Shown: positions 33,401 to 44,961, counted from the stretch's first letter. The stretch: 64,000 bases of DNA from Copromyces sp. CBS 386.78 (GCA_030685235.1 MU839093.1:186001-250000); one strand, 5' to 3'. Made by a program: numbers and translations. The notes: generated by a model not told the origin, from the sequence alone.

Positions 33401-35071
33401 CTTGAACACAAATTGGGTGGGCGTCGTGAAGACCTCGATGTCGTCCGAGTCCGGAGGAGCGGGGATCTCCTGGGGCTTGGACCAGAGAATCTTGACGGCA
33501 TGCTTGCTGGCAAAGGAAACATCCGACAAGATGTGATACGAGATCTTGACAGAATTGTCCCGAGACCGACAAGCCTCTTCTAGGGCACGCATTGGGCTCA
33601 CGCCGGTCCATTTTCCAAAGTCCCTGATCTGCGTCTTGGACCCATCGGCATTGTTCATGACGGTGTGTGTCTTTCCAGTTGTCGGGTCAACCTCGTTTAC
33701 GGGAAGACTAGCGAACATGCCGGCAAGACCCTCATCATCATCATCCTCGGGGTTCTCGGCAAGAAGCTCTGCAGCCATACGCTCAGCTTCGGCGGCAATG
33801 TCATCCGCCTCGGTTGGGGCAGGAGTTTCCTCTTCGGCCTGCTTCTTTTCTTCCTCTTCCTCCACCATCTTCTTCTTGTTGGCCGCATAGTCCTTTTCCA
33901 AATCGATCTTCAAGTCTCTCCATTTTTGCTCAGCAACGTACTTGTCGAACAGAATATCCTTTTCAACTCGCTCGATTTTGGCCAGTAGAAGGGCCTCCTC
34001 GGCATCACTCGGGTTTGCCTCGGCCTTGCCCTTTTTGCCCTTTGCAGTGTCCAAGCGGGGACGTTGGATTTCGAAAAGTTTGGTCTTGGTCTCGAGATAA
34101 AAGGGGAGTAACTGGTCGGGCTCGATATATTCGTCGAACACCACCTTGGCACGTTTGGGCGAGGGTGCTCGGGACGACCGGGCTGTTTGGGTATTCTTGC
34201 CCTTCTTGCCGCGCGGGCCAAGTTCGGGAAGCTGAGGAGTGACTCCGCCAGAAGGCAGAGGAGTTTCTGAGGGGGTATCTGCGACAAGTTTGTTAGAATA
34301 ATGGTATAGGGGATGCGGAGCTGGCGCCCACGAACCTGTCTGGGACTTTTTTGCGCGCCCACTGTAATCAGGCAGCTCCTCTATGGAACAGTCTCTCGCT
34401 AGCCAGTCCAAGACTTCGTCGAGCCCCCAGATGGAATCGCTCTTTGCGGTGGCGGGAATATTGGGAGCAATGTCCAAGGCGAACTGCAAAGCGGGCTGAA
34501 TTTTTTCTGGTGGGAAGTCGGCACCCTCAAGGGTCTGCTGGAGGGTCCATAGCTTGATGATGAGGTCTTCCTCCGGGGGCAATCTGCTAGATGCGCCCTC
34601 GGAAGTAAGACTTGACGCAGCAAAGCGACTTTCGGCTCTGATGAGGTCGAGCACATCGTCGATCAAGCCTTGGGGCAACCACTTTTTCGCATTGATGGAG
34701 TCGGCCTGACCTCGTAGCAGGCGCCTGTCGGTCTCGAGACGGGTCTTTTGGCGCAGCGCATCTCGGCGCACCTTGGGCGCAAACTTGTCGACCAGCAACT
34801 GCAACGCGGACTCTTCCAACTGGTGTTCGAACTCTTCTGGGCTCAGTGTCTTTTCTGGCACCGCCTTGGCGGCCTCTGTGGGAGCGCTAGTTCCGTTCGT
34901 TGCGGGGGCGTCTTTGGATGCTTGGGGATTGGTCTTGCTTGTATCGGTGATGTTGGGTTTCGCCGGCGCATTGTCTTCGGCGACCTCTCTCGGCTTGGAA
35001 GGAAGGGACGTGGTAGCGAAACCACGGGCAGGGTTGGCCGCGGGCTTCTTGGACTTTTTCTTGCCAGCCAT
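30466..35071 (-). CDS. DEAH-box RNA helicase, DHX29-like
   Basis: Main exon 35071..30870 and last exon 30808..30466, joined by a GTACGT/CAG intron; 1514 aa if nothing else is removed. A further stretch, 34279-34335, looks like a 57-nt intron (GTTCGT donor, TTCTAAC branch, CGCAG acceptor) inside the frame; splicing it gives 1495 aa. The N-terminus is Lys/Ala-rich with a coiled, Glu-rich section around 390-440. An RWD-like region precedes the helicase core. Motifs are GETGCGKST (about 725), DEVHERS (about 827), SATVDAERF (about 860), NIAETGITIPDV and QRRGRAGR (about 1087), followed by the helicase-associated and OB-fold regions of the DEAH/RHA group. DHX29 helps 48S initiation complexes handle structured leaders; applying that role here is inference. 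Divergent from gcn1. Confidence 0.88.
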
Positions 35072-36675
35072 GGTGCTTCTCGCTGTGATGTCGTTGAGGT
35101 ATCTTTGTGGTGTAGGCAGGTGGGCATATATGTAGTAGGTACGTAGTTCAGTTGGATATCAAAGGCGGTGATGTACACCTGAGAGGAGCCGATCGATAAC
35201 AAGGCAGTAATGGTATAGCAGTCGTAGCGATAGCCCAAATAGTAGTTGGTTTACTATGCAAGGAGAGAAAAGGGCAGGTAGCGCGAGAACCCGGAGGACA
35301 ATGGCATGAGAATAACTGGAGCCCTTGGTGGGCAAGTTGGCAAGTGGAGGTTTCCTCTTCTTTTGTGAGACTCGGAGTCGCCCCAGACTCGGTTCGGTAC
35401 CTGATTTCTAGACTCGGAGGCGGACCTTGAAGATGGGTTGCGCAAGGGCTGTTGTGGGGAATATGTACTAGAGTAACTCGGGAAACCGAGGTTGCTGATA
35501 GATGTGGTCTTGAACTTGTTCTGATGAAAGTCAAATCTGGTGATCTGGTCAATTCAAGGTTGAGCTCAACCTGATTTTGAAGCTTGTTGCCGTCTTGACT
35601 GTTTGGGTGGTTGTGATAACACAGTACCGGCTGTGATGTGATAAAAAGTGACAGCGACAGGACTGACGCAGTCACCTTCAGGCACAGACTGTCCGCAGTG
35701 GTCCCCAGTCCCGCTGTCGTCGGTCGCCGTTGTTAGCGCAGCCCACCGCTGGCAGTGGCTGGGCAGAAAAATATCGACCGCCTTCTGTTTTCAGAGAGCT
35801 GACCCCGCCGTGTCCATGGACAGCGACTTGGACGAGGGAGATAATTTGACAGTGTCCAAGACCCAAGTATCTTGTCGCGTGCCTGACAGCGAGCTAAGGT
35901 AGAGGAAACTGTCTGTAAAATGCAGGTAGCTGACCAAAATATTAAGATGGCAAATGGACCAAAGAAAAAAACGGAGAGAAACCAGCTCCAGTTCAGTTTG
36001 AAGGCGGAGGTTTGACCGACTAAGTTGTTTGATTTGTTGTTGTTGTTGTTGTTGTTGTGGTGGTGATGGTAGCTTGAGCTTCACTGGTGTTGAGAGAAGC
36101 ATTCGTTGAAAGTTTGTTGGCTTGGTCCGTGGTTTCTCATGCATAGAAAAGATGGCAAAAAGGAGAGGTTGCACAGTTCTAATAGTCGAGCGTTAAGCTC
36201 TTCGCTGGAAGGAAGGGACACAGGGGACCCTGCCGCTGAGAGGAAATGGACAAAGTGGGGTCAACATTTTCTGGGGGGCAGGCCAAAGTGGATTTCCCAA
36301 TCGCATCGCAGACTGGACTGGAGGAGGAGCCTCACCACCAACGGAAAACAGTTGTGTAGCTCTAGAATACTGCCTTTTCCAGACCTCTTGACCACCTCAA
36401 CCCTACATCACCAACCGGCCTACCTACATCCTTGGGTCAGGTACATACCTACCTACTACTTCAACACCACCACGACCTCGGGTCAACAAAAGGAAGAAAA
36501 ACTCCAGTCCGGTCCATTGTGTCGAAACTCGATCATCAATCACCAAACGACCAAGAGAGAAGCACCAACCCTCGACGACGACGACGACGACGACGATCCC
36601 CCCGTTGCTCGACCATGTCCCGTTAAGCCTCGACCCCCATATTAGAGACTTTCAACAAACAAATACCCCGACATC
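35072..36675. promoter_or_regulatory. Divergent promoter region of the helicase and gcn1
   Basis: 1.6 kb between two divergent start codons, with no supported gene. A TTG/GTT repeat is at 36034-36058 and CCTACC motifs at about 36415-36455. No specific regulatory site could be named. Confidence 0.5.
36034..36058. repeat. TTG microsatellite
   Basis: About eight TTG units. Confidence 0.85.
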
Positions 36676-39600
36676 ATGTCCGAAGACGCCGCCTCCCCCG
36701 CCGCGAGCACCCCCAGCAATGCGCCCGCCGACTTTGATCTCGTAGCCGCAAAGGCTGCCCTTAGCTCCTCGTCCACCACGGCGCGCATTTCCCAGTTGCG
36801 CCACATCGAGGACAAGATTTCCCAGAAATGTGAGAGGCCAAACCAGACATCTACAGCTACAGTTAGACTGTGCTCAAGACCAAATAAGCTAACATTTTGC
36901 TTCTGCCCTCTCTCCTACTATGTAGCCCTCGACCGACCAACAACTCTCGCCGTCCTCAAAATCCTCTTCTGGACCCATGACTTTTACCATGATCGCCCTT
37001 CTCGTACCGCCGTACAAAAGTGCTTGACAGCGCTCGCCAACAACGGAGAAGCCGAAATCCTCACGCCTCTGGTCGCCGCCATCGGCCAGGAAATCAAAAA
37101 GGGTGCCATTGCGCCTGGCAGTGCCTTCACCTTGCTCGAATGGTCCAGCTTGTTGGTTCAGAACTTTGCCGGTACTCTTCTATGGGACAAGTTTGGAAAG
37201 GATCTCACCCTTTCCCTTGCCGAGGCTCTGGAAAAGTGCTGCCAGCCTGCTTCGAGGGGAACCGTCAGCAAGTCCGCCCTCGTCATTACTCGCCGCGCCT
37301 TGAGGAAACTGGTGGCTGGAGATGATAGGGAAAAGGCCATCGAGGAGGCTGTCAAGGCTCTTGCTGCCAAGGGAACCGCGTCCACGGCCAAGTATGCCGT
37401 CCTGCTCGGCGTCATTGCTGGCGTCTGCTCTAGGAAACCGGAAGCCGTGCCCATCATCGAGAAGCTCAAGAGCCAGTACTTCACCTTTTATACCCGCGAA
37501 ATTGTTGGCTCCAGGACACAGGTCCCCACACACCAGGCGGCTGCCTTGTCCGACTTCTTCTCGAGCTTCGTCACTCTGGAGGACCTGGACAAGGAGGTCT
37601 TCCCGTCTTTGGAGAAGGGTCTGCTCAGAGCCCCCGAAGTTGTGTTGAACGACCTCATCACTCCTCTTGTCGGTGCCCTGCCGCAAGACTTTGATCTTTC
37701 CGCTGCTCTGAGCGGACGCTTTGTGAAGCCGCTGCTCAACAACATCAAGTCTTCCAATGCTGCCATCCGCAGCGGCGCTGTAACCGTTTTCAAAGGCCTC
37801 GCTGCCCGGAGCAAGGACTCTGCCCTTCTTGAAAAGGTGGCTGATGAGGTTCTCAACCCACTAAAGACGGGAAAGCTCGCCTCTGCTGATCACAGAGTGC
37901 TTCACTCCGAGATGCTTGTTGCCTTGGTTGTGTCTACCGGCATCGCCAACAAGATTGCCAACGGCCTCCCTCTGGTAACAGGAAAGGAAGGTAACGAGGC
38001 AGCCCTGAGCGCCGAGACCCTTGCTCTCAACGCCAGCGCAGAACATCTTTTGCATGCCGGTGAGGAGGTACCAAAGACGCTTGCTGATGCCTACGTCAAG
38101 GGGCTCGGCGAAAAGAAGCTGCCTGTCAGACGCACTTGGATCCTTCGCGCTGGTGATATTCTCTACGCATTCAACAAGGAGAGCCAGGAGACTCTGCCCG
38201 CCAACTTTGTCAAGTTCGCCGAGGCTCTGGTCACTCCTCTCGGAACCACTTTTGCCGAGGTTGTTGCGAACCCTGCGACTGCTGCTCAGAACGGTACTGT
38301 TACCGGAGCTCTTGTTCTTTGCGCTGTCGAGTCCCTGATCCGGAGGGCGGAGAGCTCCACCTTCGAGGCCGTCTACAAGAAGGCCAGCATCCAAAAGAAC
38401 AGCTTGGCCATTACCCCCAAGCCGTCCTACCTGTTCAACCCCAGGATATACGGCAAGTTTGCCGATGAGGACCTCAAGTGGCTGACCCGCGCCTTGGCTG
38501 CTGTTGCCCCTTTCATTGGTAGCATCGGTCTCCCAGAGAGGGTCGCCTGGGCTCAGGCTTTCATCTACGTGATCAGCTCAGCTGCCACTGGCCCCGAGGT
38601 TCGCCGCGATGCCATTGACACTCTTTCTACCCTTTATGCTCAGTCCTCCGCCAAGGCCGAGGGGCCATCGTCTCTCCTCACCGAAACCATTGTCCAAGGT
38701 CTTTGGCACTGGATTGAGGCGACCGAAGCCGCTGACAAGGAAAGTGCGGCGGCTTTGGCCAAGTCGGGAACCTCCCACCTCCACCTGGTCCTCAAGGCTA
38801 TCTGCTTGAAGCCAGAGGAGTACCAGAAGCGCGCTGGTGCGGAGCCTGACAAGACCAAGCTCGAATCCCAAATGTGCTCTCTGCTTGTCCTTGCCAAGTC
38901 GCAACTCATTCCCAGGGCGAGCTGGATCGATCTCTGCTTGAAGGTGGAGACCGATCCCGGTGAGCTTGCCAGCAAGTACGAGCAGCGCTTGCTCGATGAG
39001 ATCGTCAACAGGACACTCTACGAACAAAAGTCCGAGACGGTAAGGCTGGCGGCCTACAGCGCTGCTGCCGAGCTTGTCTTCGTTGCGCCTGAGACCATGA
39101 CTCCTCGTATTGTTGACCTCATCCAACAAAACCTGGACGTCTCTGAGGTCCAGTCCGTTGGCCCTCTTGAGGCGGCCATCTTCCGTACCCCTGAAGGAAC
39201 TGCCTTTGTCGATGTTCTCGCAAAGAAGCAGAACGTCGTTCCCAATAAGAACGACCCCAACTACCACACCCTCAAGTGGGAGGAGGAGCTTCGTGAGCAG
39301 ATTGCTGCGAAGAAGGGAGTTCAAAAGAAGCTTACTGCTGAAGAAAACGCAAAGGTCAATGCTCAGCTCAAAAAGGAAGCCGAGATTCGTGAGAGCGTCA
39401 GGCACGTTGCAGCCAACCTTCTGCGCGGCTTTGGCATTGTCAAGGCTCTTGCTACCGGTCCTCCCACTGATGCCAGCCGCTGGATGGGTCCCGCGGTCAA
39501 GGCTACCCTGAGTGTCATCAATGCTGGTGCAACCTTGATCACCGGTGAGGCCGGCCCTCTGGCTTTCATCTCCTGCTCAGAGTGCGTCACTTCTCGCCTC

Positions 39601-42600
39601 GGCCCTATCCGCCCCTTCATCGGTGTCGCTACCCTCAGGGCGCACAACGTATCCGCACTCCCCGAGAACCTTACCGAGGAACCGTTTGAGGATCTTATCA
39701 CTCGTGCGCTCTATCGTCTCAGGTTCGCTGGTGAGCAGCGTCCGTTCGACGTCATCTCGCTCATCTACATCCTTCCGCTCATCCTTCTCGTCCTCGAAAA
39801 GGGTGGCTTCGGTCCTGCTGCCGATGACAAGGATGCCACGCTCGTCCTTGCCGTCGAGTTCCTTTCCTTCCACACCGATGTCTATGCGGACGAGGCTACC
39901 CCTCGCGCCGAGATCCTTTCCACTCTGATCACCTCGATGCAAAACTACAACCAGCACTACAAGATCATCAAGGATTGCCTCTCTGACATGGTCCGCTGCA
40001 TCGCTCCCAACATCTCTGCTGAGGAGATTGCCGTCCTTTCCCGTGGTGCCATTGTGCCCCAGGTCGCCGTTCGCACTGCGGCTCTGCAGTCCATCAGCTC
40101 CGACGTTGACATGAGCGAGCTTGACATGTCGGAAGAAATCTGGATTGCTTGCCACGACGATGTGCCCGAGAACGCCGACCTTGGTCGTGATATCTGGGAG
40201 GAGAGCGAGTTCCAGATCACCGAGGAACTAGCCTTTTCGATGCTGCCCTACTTGGAGAGCAAGGACGGCCAGCTTCGTCGCGCTGCTGCCAAGGGTCTTG
40301 CTGAAGCTCTCGAGCAGAACCCTTCGGCTGTCAACTCGGTCCTTGAGAAGCTCAGGGAGTCCTACACTGAGCTTGCCAAGCCTCGTGTTCCCGAGCTCGA
40401 TGAGTTTGGCATGCCCAAGAAGAAGGATCTCTCTGACCCCTGGGAAGCGAGACAAGGTATTGCCCTTGCTTTCCAGGGCATTGCGCCGCTGCTCCAGAAG
40501 AACCAGCTCGAGCCTTTCTTTGCCTTCCTCATCGATAATGGTCCCCTGGGCGACCAGAACGGCGCCGTCAGAGCCCAGATGTTGGATGCTGCCAACACTG
40601 CCATCGAGATTCACGGCAAGTCTATCCTTGATAAGCTCATGAAGACTTTCGAGAAGACGCTTGAGGCTCCCGATAAGGGCACTGCTTTCGCCGATCGTGT
40701 CAACGAGGCTGTCATCATCATGTATGGTGCTTTGGCCCGCCATCTCAAGCACGGCGATGCCAAGATTCCTGTGGTCATCGACAGGCTGATTGCCACCCTG
40801 AGCACTCCCTCTGAGACTGTCCAGTATGCCATCGCCGAGTGTCTCCCTCCTCTTGTCCGCACCTGTGGAGACAAGTCCAGCAAGTACATTGAGCAGGTCA
40901 TGGAGACTTTGATGAACTCCAAGGACTACGCTGTCCAGCGTGGAGCCGCCTACGGTCTTGCTGGTCTTGTCCTCGGCCGTGGTGTTAACTCGCTCAAGGA
41001 GCAACGTATCTTGATCACCCTCCGAAGTGCCCTCGAGAACAAGAAGGAGGTCAACCAACGCGAGTCTGCCATGATTGCTTTTGAGCTTCTCTCCACCATC
41101 CTGGGCAGACTCTTCGAGCCCTACGTTATCCAGATCGTGCCCCAACTGCTTGCTGGCTTGGGTGATAGCAACCCCAACGTCCGTGAAGCTGCGTTGCATG
41201 CTGCCAAGTCTTGCTTCGCCAAGCTCAGCTCCTTCGGTGTCAAGAAGATTCTGCCTACACTCCTCGATGGTCTTGATGAGGACCAGTGGAGATCCAAGAA
41301 GGGTGCTTGCGACTTGCTCGGTGCCATGGCTTACCTTGATCCCCAGCAGCTGGCTCAGAGTCTGCCCGAGATTATCCCTCCCCTTACTGCTGTCCTGAAC
41401 GACAGTCACAAGGAGGTCAGACTTGCCGCCAACAAGAGTTTGAAGAGATTCGGCGAGGTTATCGAGAACCCCGAAATCCACAGCCTTGTCGACATCCTCC
41501 TCAAGGCTCTCAGCGACCCTACCAAGTATACCGACGAGGCTTTGGACTCCCTCATCAAGGTCCAGTTCGTCCACTACCTCGATGCTCCCTCGCTGGCTCT
41601 TGTCAGCCGTATCCTGCAGCGCGGTCTCGGCGATCGTTCCAACACCAAGCGCAAGGCCGCGCAGGTCATCGGTTCTCTTGCTCATCTTACCGAGCGCAAG
41701 GATCTCGTTGCTCACTTGCCCGTTCTCGTTGCCGGTCTCAAGATCGCCATCGTCGACCCCGTGCCCACTACTCGCGCCACTGCCTCCAGAGCCCTCGGAT
41801 CTTTGGTCGAGAAGCTGGGCGAGGACGCTCTGCCGGACCTCATCCCCGGTCTCATGCAGACGCTCAAGTCCGACACGGGTGCCGGAGACAGACTCGGTTC
41901 CGCCCAGGCCCTTTCCGAGGTCCTGGCTGGTCTGGGTACTTCCAGACTCGAAGAGACTCTGCCTACCATCCTGCAGAACGTCGAGTCCTCCAAGCCGGCT
42001 GTCCGCGAGGGTTTCATGTCACTCTTCATCTTCTTGCCCGTCTGCTTCGGAAACAGCTTCGCCAACTACTTGGCCAAGATCATTCCTCCCATTCTGTCTG
42101 GTCTTGCTGATGATGTCGAGACTATCAGAGAGACTGCCCTCCGTGCTGGTCGCCTCTTGGTCAAGAACTTTGCTGTCAGAGCCGTCGATTTGTTGCTTCC
42201 CGAGCTCGAGCGTGGTCTCGCTGACGATAGCTACCGCATCCGTCTCAGCTCCGTCGAGCTCGTCGGTGATCTGTTGTTCAACCTTACCGGTGTCAAGGTC
42301 AGTGATGGCGAAGACGAGGAAGAAGACATCGAGACTGTCAAGGAGGCCGGTGCTTCTCTCCGTGAGGTCCTCGGAGAGGAGAAGCGCAACAAGGTCCTGT
42401 CCTCGCTCTACATCTGCCGCTGCGATACCTCGGGTGCCGTCCGCTCCGCTGCTGTCAGCGTGTGGAAGGCTCTTGTTCACAGCCCTCGCATTCTCAAGGA
42501 GCTTGTGCCTACTCTCACTCAGCTTATTATCCGTCGTCTGGGCAGCTCCAACATGGAGCACAAGATTATTGCCAGCAACGCTTTGGGCGAGCTTATAAGG

Positions 42601-44961
42601 AAGGCTGGCGACGGCGTTCTGGCTACTCTCTTGCCTACGCTCGAGGAGGGTCTCCAGACCTCCAGCGATGTCGATGCCAGACAGGGTATCTGCCTTGCCC
42701 TCAAGGAGCTCATCGCTTCCGCCTCTCCCGAGGCTCTCGAGGATCACGAGAAGACGCTCATCTCGGTCGTGCGTACCGCGCTTACCGACCGCGACGAAGA
42801 CGTCAGAGAAGCCGCCGCCGAGGCCTTCGATTCCCTGCAGCAGATTCTCGGCAAGCGTGCTGTGGAAGAGGTTATGCCCTTCCTTCTCACCCTTCTCGCC
42901 AACGAGGAGGAGGCTGAGAACGCTCTTGCGGCTTTGCTCACCTTGCTCACCGAGACTACTCGCTCCAACATGATTCTGCCCAACCTCATCCCCAGTCTCA
43001 TCAAGCCTCCTATTTCTTCCTTCAACGCCAAGGCTCTGGCTTCGTTGTCCAAGGTTGCCGGTGCGGCTATGAACCGCCGCCTGCCCAGCATCATCAACTC
43101 ACTTATGGATAACATTATCAACTCCACTGACGATACCCTCCGTAAGGAGCTTGATGACTCGTTCGACACTGTCATCCTGTCCATTGACGAGTACGACGGT
43201 CTCAACATGGTTATGCAGACCTTACTGCAACTTCTTAAGCACGACGATCACCGCAGAAGAGCGTCTACCGCTTTCCACCTGGCCAAGTTCTTTGCTTCGG
43301 CCGATGTGGACTACTCACGCTACAACCAGGACATCATCCGCTCTCTCCTGCTCTCGTTCGATGACAGAGATATGGACGTGGTCAAGTCGGCCTGGAGCGC
43401 GCTCAGCGAGTTCACCAAGAAGCTCAAGAAGGAGGAGATGGAGAACCTGGTCATCTCCACTCGCCAGACCCTCCTCCAGGTCGGCATTGCCGGCGTCAAC
43501 CTGCGCGGCTTCGAGCTGCCCAAGGGCATCAACGCCATCCTCCCGATTTTCCTGCAGGGTCTTATGAACGGCTCCGCAGATCAGAGGGTGGCCTCGGCCC
43601 TTGCCATCTCGGACATTGTCGACCGGACCAGCGAGGCCTCGCTCAAGCCCTTCGTCACGCAGATCACCGGTCCGCTCATCCGTGTCGTTTCCGAGCGTTC
43701 CACCGAGGTCAAGTCCGCCATCTTGCTTACCCTCAACAACCTGCTCGAGAAGATGCCCACGGCGCTCAAGCCCTTCCTCCCCCAACTGCAGCGCACCTTC
43801 GCCAAGTCGCTCGCCGACACCTCCAGCGACGTGCTCCGCAGCCGCGCCGCCAAGGCCCTGGGCACCCTCATCAAGTTCACCCCCCGCGTGGACCCGCTCA
43901 TCGCCGAGCTGGTTACCGGCTCCAAGACTTCGGACACGGGCGTCAAGACGGCCATGCTCAAAGCCCTGTACGAGGTCATCAGCAAGGCCGGCGCCAACAT
44001 GGGCGAGAGCTCTCGCGCCGCTGTTCTCGGTCTTATCGATACCGAGGCGACGGACGAGCGCGACGATACCATGACCATCACCTACGCCAAGCTGTTTGGT
44101 GCTCTTGTCAAGAACGTCTCGGACGAGGTAGCTGCCCAGCTGCTCAAGAATAGGGCCCTGACTAGGGACTTTAGCAACAGTAGTGTGCTGGCGCTGAATG
44201 CTGTTCTGTTGGAGAGCCCCGAGGCTCTGTTGGAGTCGCCGTTGGTGGAGGACGTGCCGGAGCTGCTGTGCCAGGGTATGGCGAGCAAGAGTGTGAGTTC
44301 TCATCCTTCTTCCCACCCTTCTTCCCCTCATCCCGTTCCCATTTTGCAACCCCCAACTAACAAACCCACCCCACAGCCCTTCATAACAGAAAACTTCATC
44401 CTCGCAACCGGCAAATTCCTCCTTTCTCCCCTTCCCACCGCCAACCCCAACGCCAAATCCTTCGAAGCAACCAAACCCCTCTTCACCACCATCTCGACCT
44501 TAATCCCGCCCGGCCAACCCGTCGACAGCCGTCGTCTCGCCCTCGTCCTCGTCCGCACCTTGGCGCGCACAAACCCGGACCTCGTCCGGCCCCATCTATC
44601 TCTGCTTGCCCCGCCCGTGTTCGCCTCCGTCCGTGACATGGTCATTCCCGTCAAGCTAGCGGCCGAAGCGGCCTTTGTGCAGCTTTTTGCCGTGGCTGAT
44701 GAGGAGAGTAAGGTTTTCGACAAGTATTTGGAGGCGGCTAGTGGAGACATGCCGGCGAATACCAAGAGGAGTATGCAGGATTACTTTAAGAGGGTGGCGC
44801 TGAGGCTGGGCGCGCAGGTGCGTGAACGGAGAGAGGCGGAGGGTGGGGCGGGCGGTCTGGGGTTGAGTAATGATGAGGCGGAGGATGAAAAGGAACTGAT
44901 GAGTGTGGGGAGGGTTGATGTTGCGGGGGGTGGTTTGGGAGGGGCGGAGATGTTTGATTAA
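36676..44961 (+). CDS. gcn1: Translational activator Gcn1
   Basis: Giant HEAT-repeat ribosome-associated protein that, with Gcn20, lets uncharged tRNA activate the eIF2alpha kinase Gcn2 and also senses collided ribosomes. Exons 36676..36829, 36926..44292 and 44377..44961 give about 2701 aa, close to yeast Gcn1. Both introns (96 and 84 nt) are multiples of three with no stop, so the unspliced frame also reads through at 2761 aa. HEAT arrays fill the chain. The eEF3-like section is clear at roughly 1330-1700: GRLFEPYVIQIVPQLL, DSNPNVREAALHAAK, LLDGLDEDQWRSKKGACDLL and LGDRSNTKRKAAQVIGSL. The Gcn2-binding region follows, with VAGAAMNRRLPSI. Splicing is favoured because the spliced N-terminus (ISQKSLDRPTTLAVLK) is well ordered and the intron-encoded residues are atypical. 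Confidence 0.95.
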   Translation: MSEDAASPAASTPSNAPADFDLVAAKAALSSSSTTARISQLRHIEDKISQKCERPNQTSTATVRLCSRPNKLTFCFCPLSYYVALDRPTTLAVLKILFWTHDFYHDRPSRTAVQKCLTALANNGEAEILTPLVAAIGQEIKKGAIAPGSAFTLLEWSSLLVQNFAGTLLWDKFGKDLTLSLAEALEKCCQPASRGTVSKSALVITRRALRKLVAGDDREKAIEEAVKALAAKGTASTAKYAVLLGVIAGVCSRKPEAVPIIEKLKSQYFTFYTREIVGSRTQVPTHQAAALSDFFSSFVTLEDLDKEVFPSLEKGLLRAPEVVLNDLITPLVGALPQDFDLSAALSGRFVKPLLNNIKSSNAAIRSGAVTVFKGLAARSKDSALLEKVADEVLNPLKTGKLASADHRVLHSEMLVALVVSTGIANKIANGLPLVTGKEGNEAALSAETLALNASAEHLLHAGEEVPKTLADAYVKGLGEKKLPVRRTWILRAGDILYAFNKESQETLPANFVKFAEALVTPLGTTFAEVVANPATAAQNGTVTGALVLCAVESLIRRAESSTFEAVYKKASIQKNSLAITPKPSYLFNPRIYGKFADEDLKWLTRALAAVAPFIGSIGLPERVAWAQAFIYVISSAATGPEVRRDAIDTLSTLYAQSSAKAEGPSSLLTETIVQGLWHWIEATEAADKESAAALAKSGTSHLHLVLKAICLKPEEYQKRAGAEPDKTKLESQMCSLLVLAKSQLIPRASWIDLCLKVETDPGELASKYEQRLLDEIVNRTLYEQKSETVRLAAYSAAAELVFVAPETMTPRIVDLIQQNLDVSEVQSVGPLEAAIFRTPEGTAFVDVLAKKQNVVPNKNDPNYHTLKWEEELREQIAAKKGVQKKLTAEENAKVNAQLKKEAEIRESVRHVAANLLRGFGIVKALATGPPTDASRWMGPAVKATLSVINAGATLITGEAGPLAFISCSECVTSRLGPIRPFIGVATLRAHNVSALPENLTEEPFEDLITRALYRLRFAGEQRPFDVISLIYILPLILLVLEKGGFGPAADDKDATLVLAVEFLSFHTDVYADEATPRAEILSTLITSMQNYNQHYKIIKDCLSDMVRCIAPNISAEEIAVLSRGAIVPQVAVRTAALQSISSDVDMSELDMSEEIWIACHDDVPENADLGRDIWEESEFQITEELAFSMLPYLESKDGQLRRAAAKGLAEALEQNPSAVNSVLEKLRESYTELAKPRVPELDEFGMPKKKDLSDPWEARQGIALAFQGIAPLLQKNQLEPFFAFLIDNGPLGDQNGAVRAQMLDAANTAIEIHGKSILDKLMKTFEKTLEAPDKGTAFADRVNEAVIIMYGALARHLKHGDAKIPVVIDRLIATLSTPSETVQYAIAECLPPLVRTCGDKSSKYIEQVMETLMNSKDYAVQRGAAYGLAGLVLGRGVNSLKEQRILITLRSALENKKEVNQRESAMIAFELLSTILGRLFEPYVIQIVPQLLAGLGDSNPNVREAALHAAKSCFAKLSSFGVKKILPTLLDGLDEDQWRSKKGACDLLGAMAYLDPQQLAQSLPEIIPPLTAVLNDSHKEVRLAANKSLKRFGEVIENPEIHSLVDILLKALSDPTKYTDEALDSLIKVQFVHYLDAPSLALVSRILQRGLGDRSNTKRKAAQVIGSLAHLTERKDLVAHLPVLVAGLKIAIVDPVPTTRATASRALGSLVEKLGEDALPDLIPGLMQTLKSDTGAGDRLGSAQALSEVLAGLGTSRLEETLPTILQNVESSKPAVREGFMSLFIFLPVCFGNSFANYLAKIIPPILSGLADDVETIRETALRAGRLLVKNFAVRAVDLLLPELERGLADDSYRIRLSSVELVGDLLFNLTGVKVSDGEDEEEDIETVKEAGASLREVLGEEKRNKVLSSLYICRCDTSGAVRSAAVSVWKALVHSPRILKELVPTLTQLIIRRLGSSNMEHKIIASNALGELIRKAGDGVLATLLPTLEEGLQTSSDVDARQGICLALKELIASASPEALEDHEKTLISVVRTALTDRDEDVREAAAEAFDSLQQILGKRAVEEVMPFLLTLLANEEEAENALAALLTLLTETTRSNMILPNLIPSLIKPPISSFNAKALASLSKVAGAAMNRRLPSIINSLMDNIINSTDDTLRKELDDSFDTVILSIDEYDGLNMVMQTLLQLLKHDDHRRRASTAFHLAKFFASADVDYSRYNQDIIRSLLLSFDDRDMDVVKSAWSALSEFTKKLKKEEMENLVISTRQTLLQVGIAGVNLRGFELPKGINAILPIFLQGLMNGSADQRVASALAISDIVDRTSEASLKPFVTQITGPLIRVVSERSTEVKSAILLTLNNLLEKMPTALKPFLPQLQRTFAKSLADTSSDVLRSRAAKALGTLIKFTPRVDPLIAELVTGSKTSDTGVKTAMLKALYEVISKAGANMGESSRAAVLGLIDTEATDERDDTMTITYAKLFGALVKNVSDEVAAQLLKNRALTRDFSNSSVLALNAVLLESPEALLESPLVEDVPELLCQGMASKSVSSHPSSHPSSPHPVPILQPPTNKPTPQPFITENFILATGKFLLSPLPTANPNAKSFEATKPLFTTISTLIPPGQPVDSRRLALVLVRTLARTNPDLVRPHLSLLAPPVFASVRDMVIPVKLAAEAAFVQLFAVADEESKVFDKYLEAASGDMPANTKRSMQDYFKRVALRLGAQVRERREAEGGAGGLGLSNDEAEDEKELMSVGRVDVAGGGLGGAEMFD

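Noticed and set aside
40228..41715. 495-codon open frame antisense to gcn1
   Set aside because: Shadow of the GC-biased third positions of gcn1; its translation has no family features, and the sense strand is clearly Gcn1.
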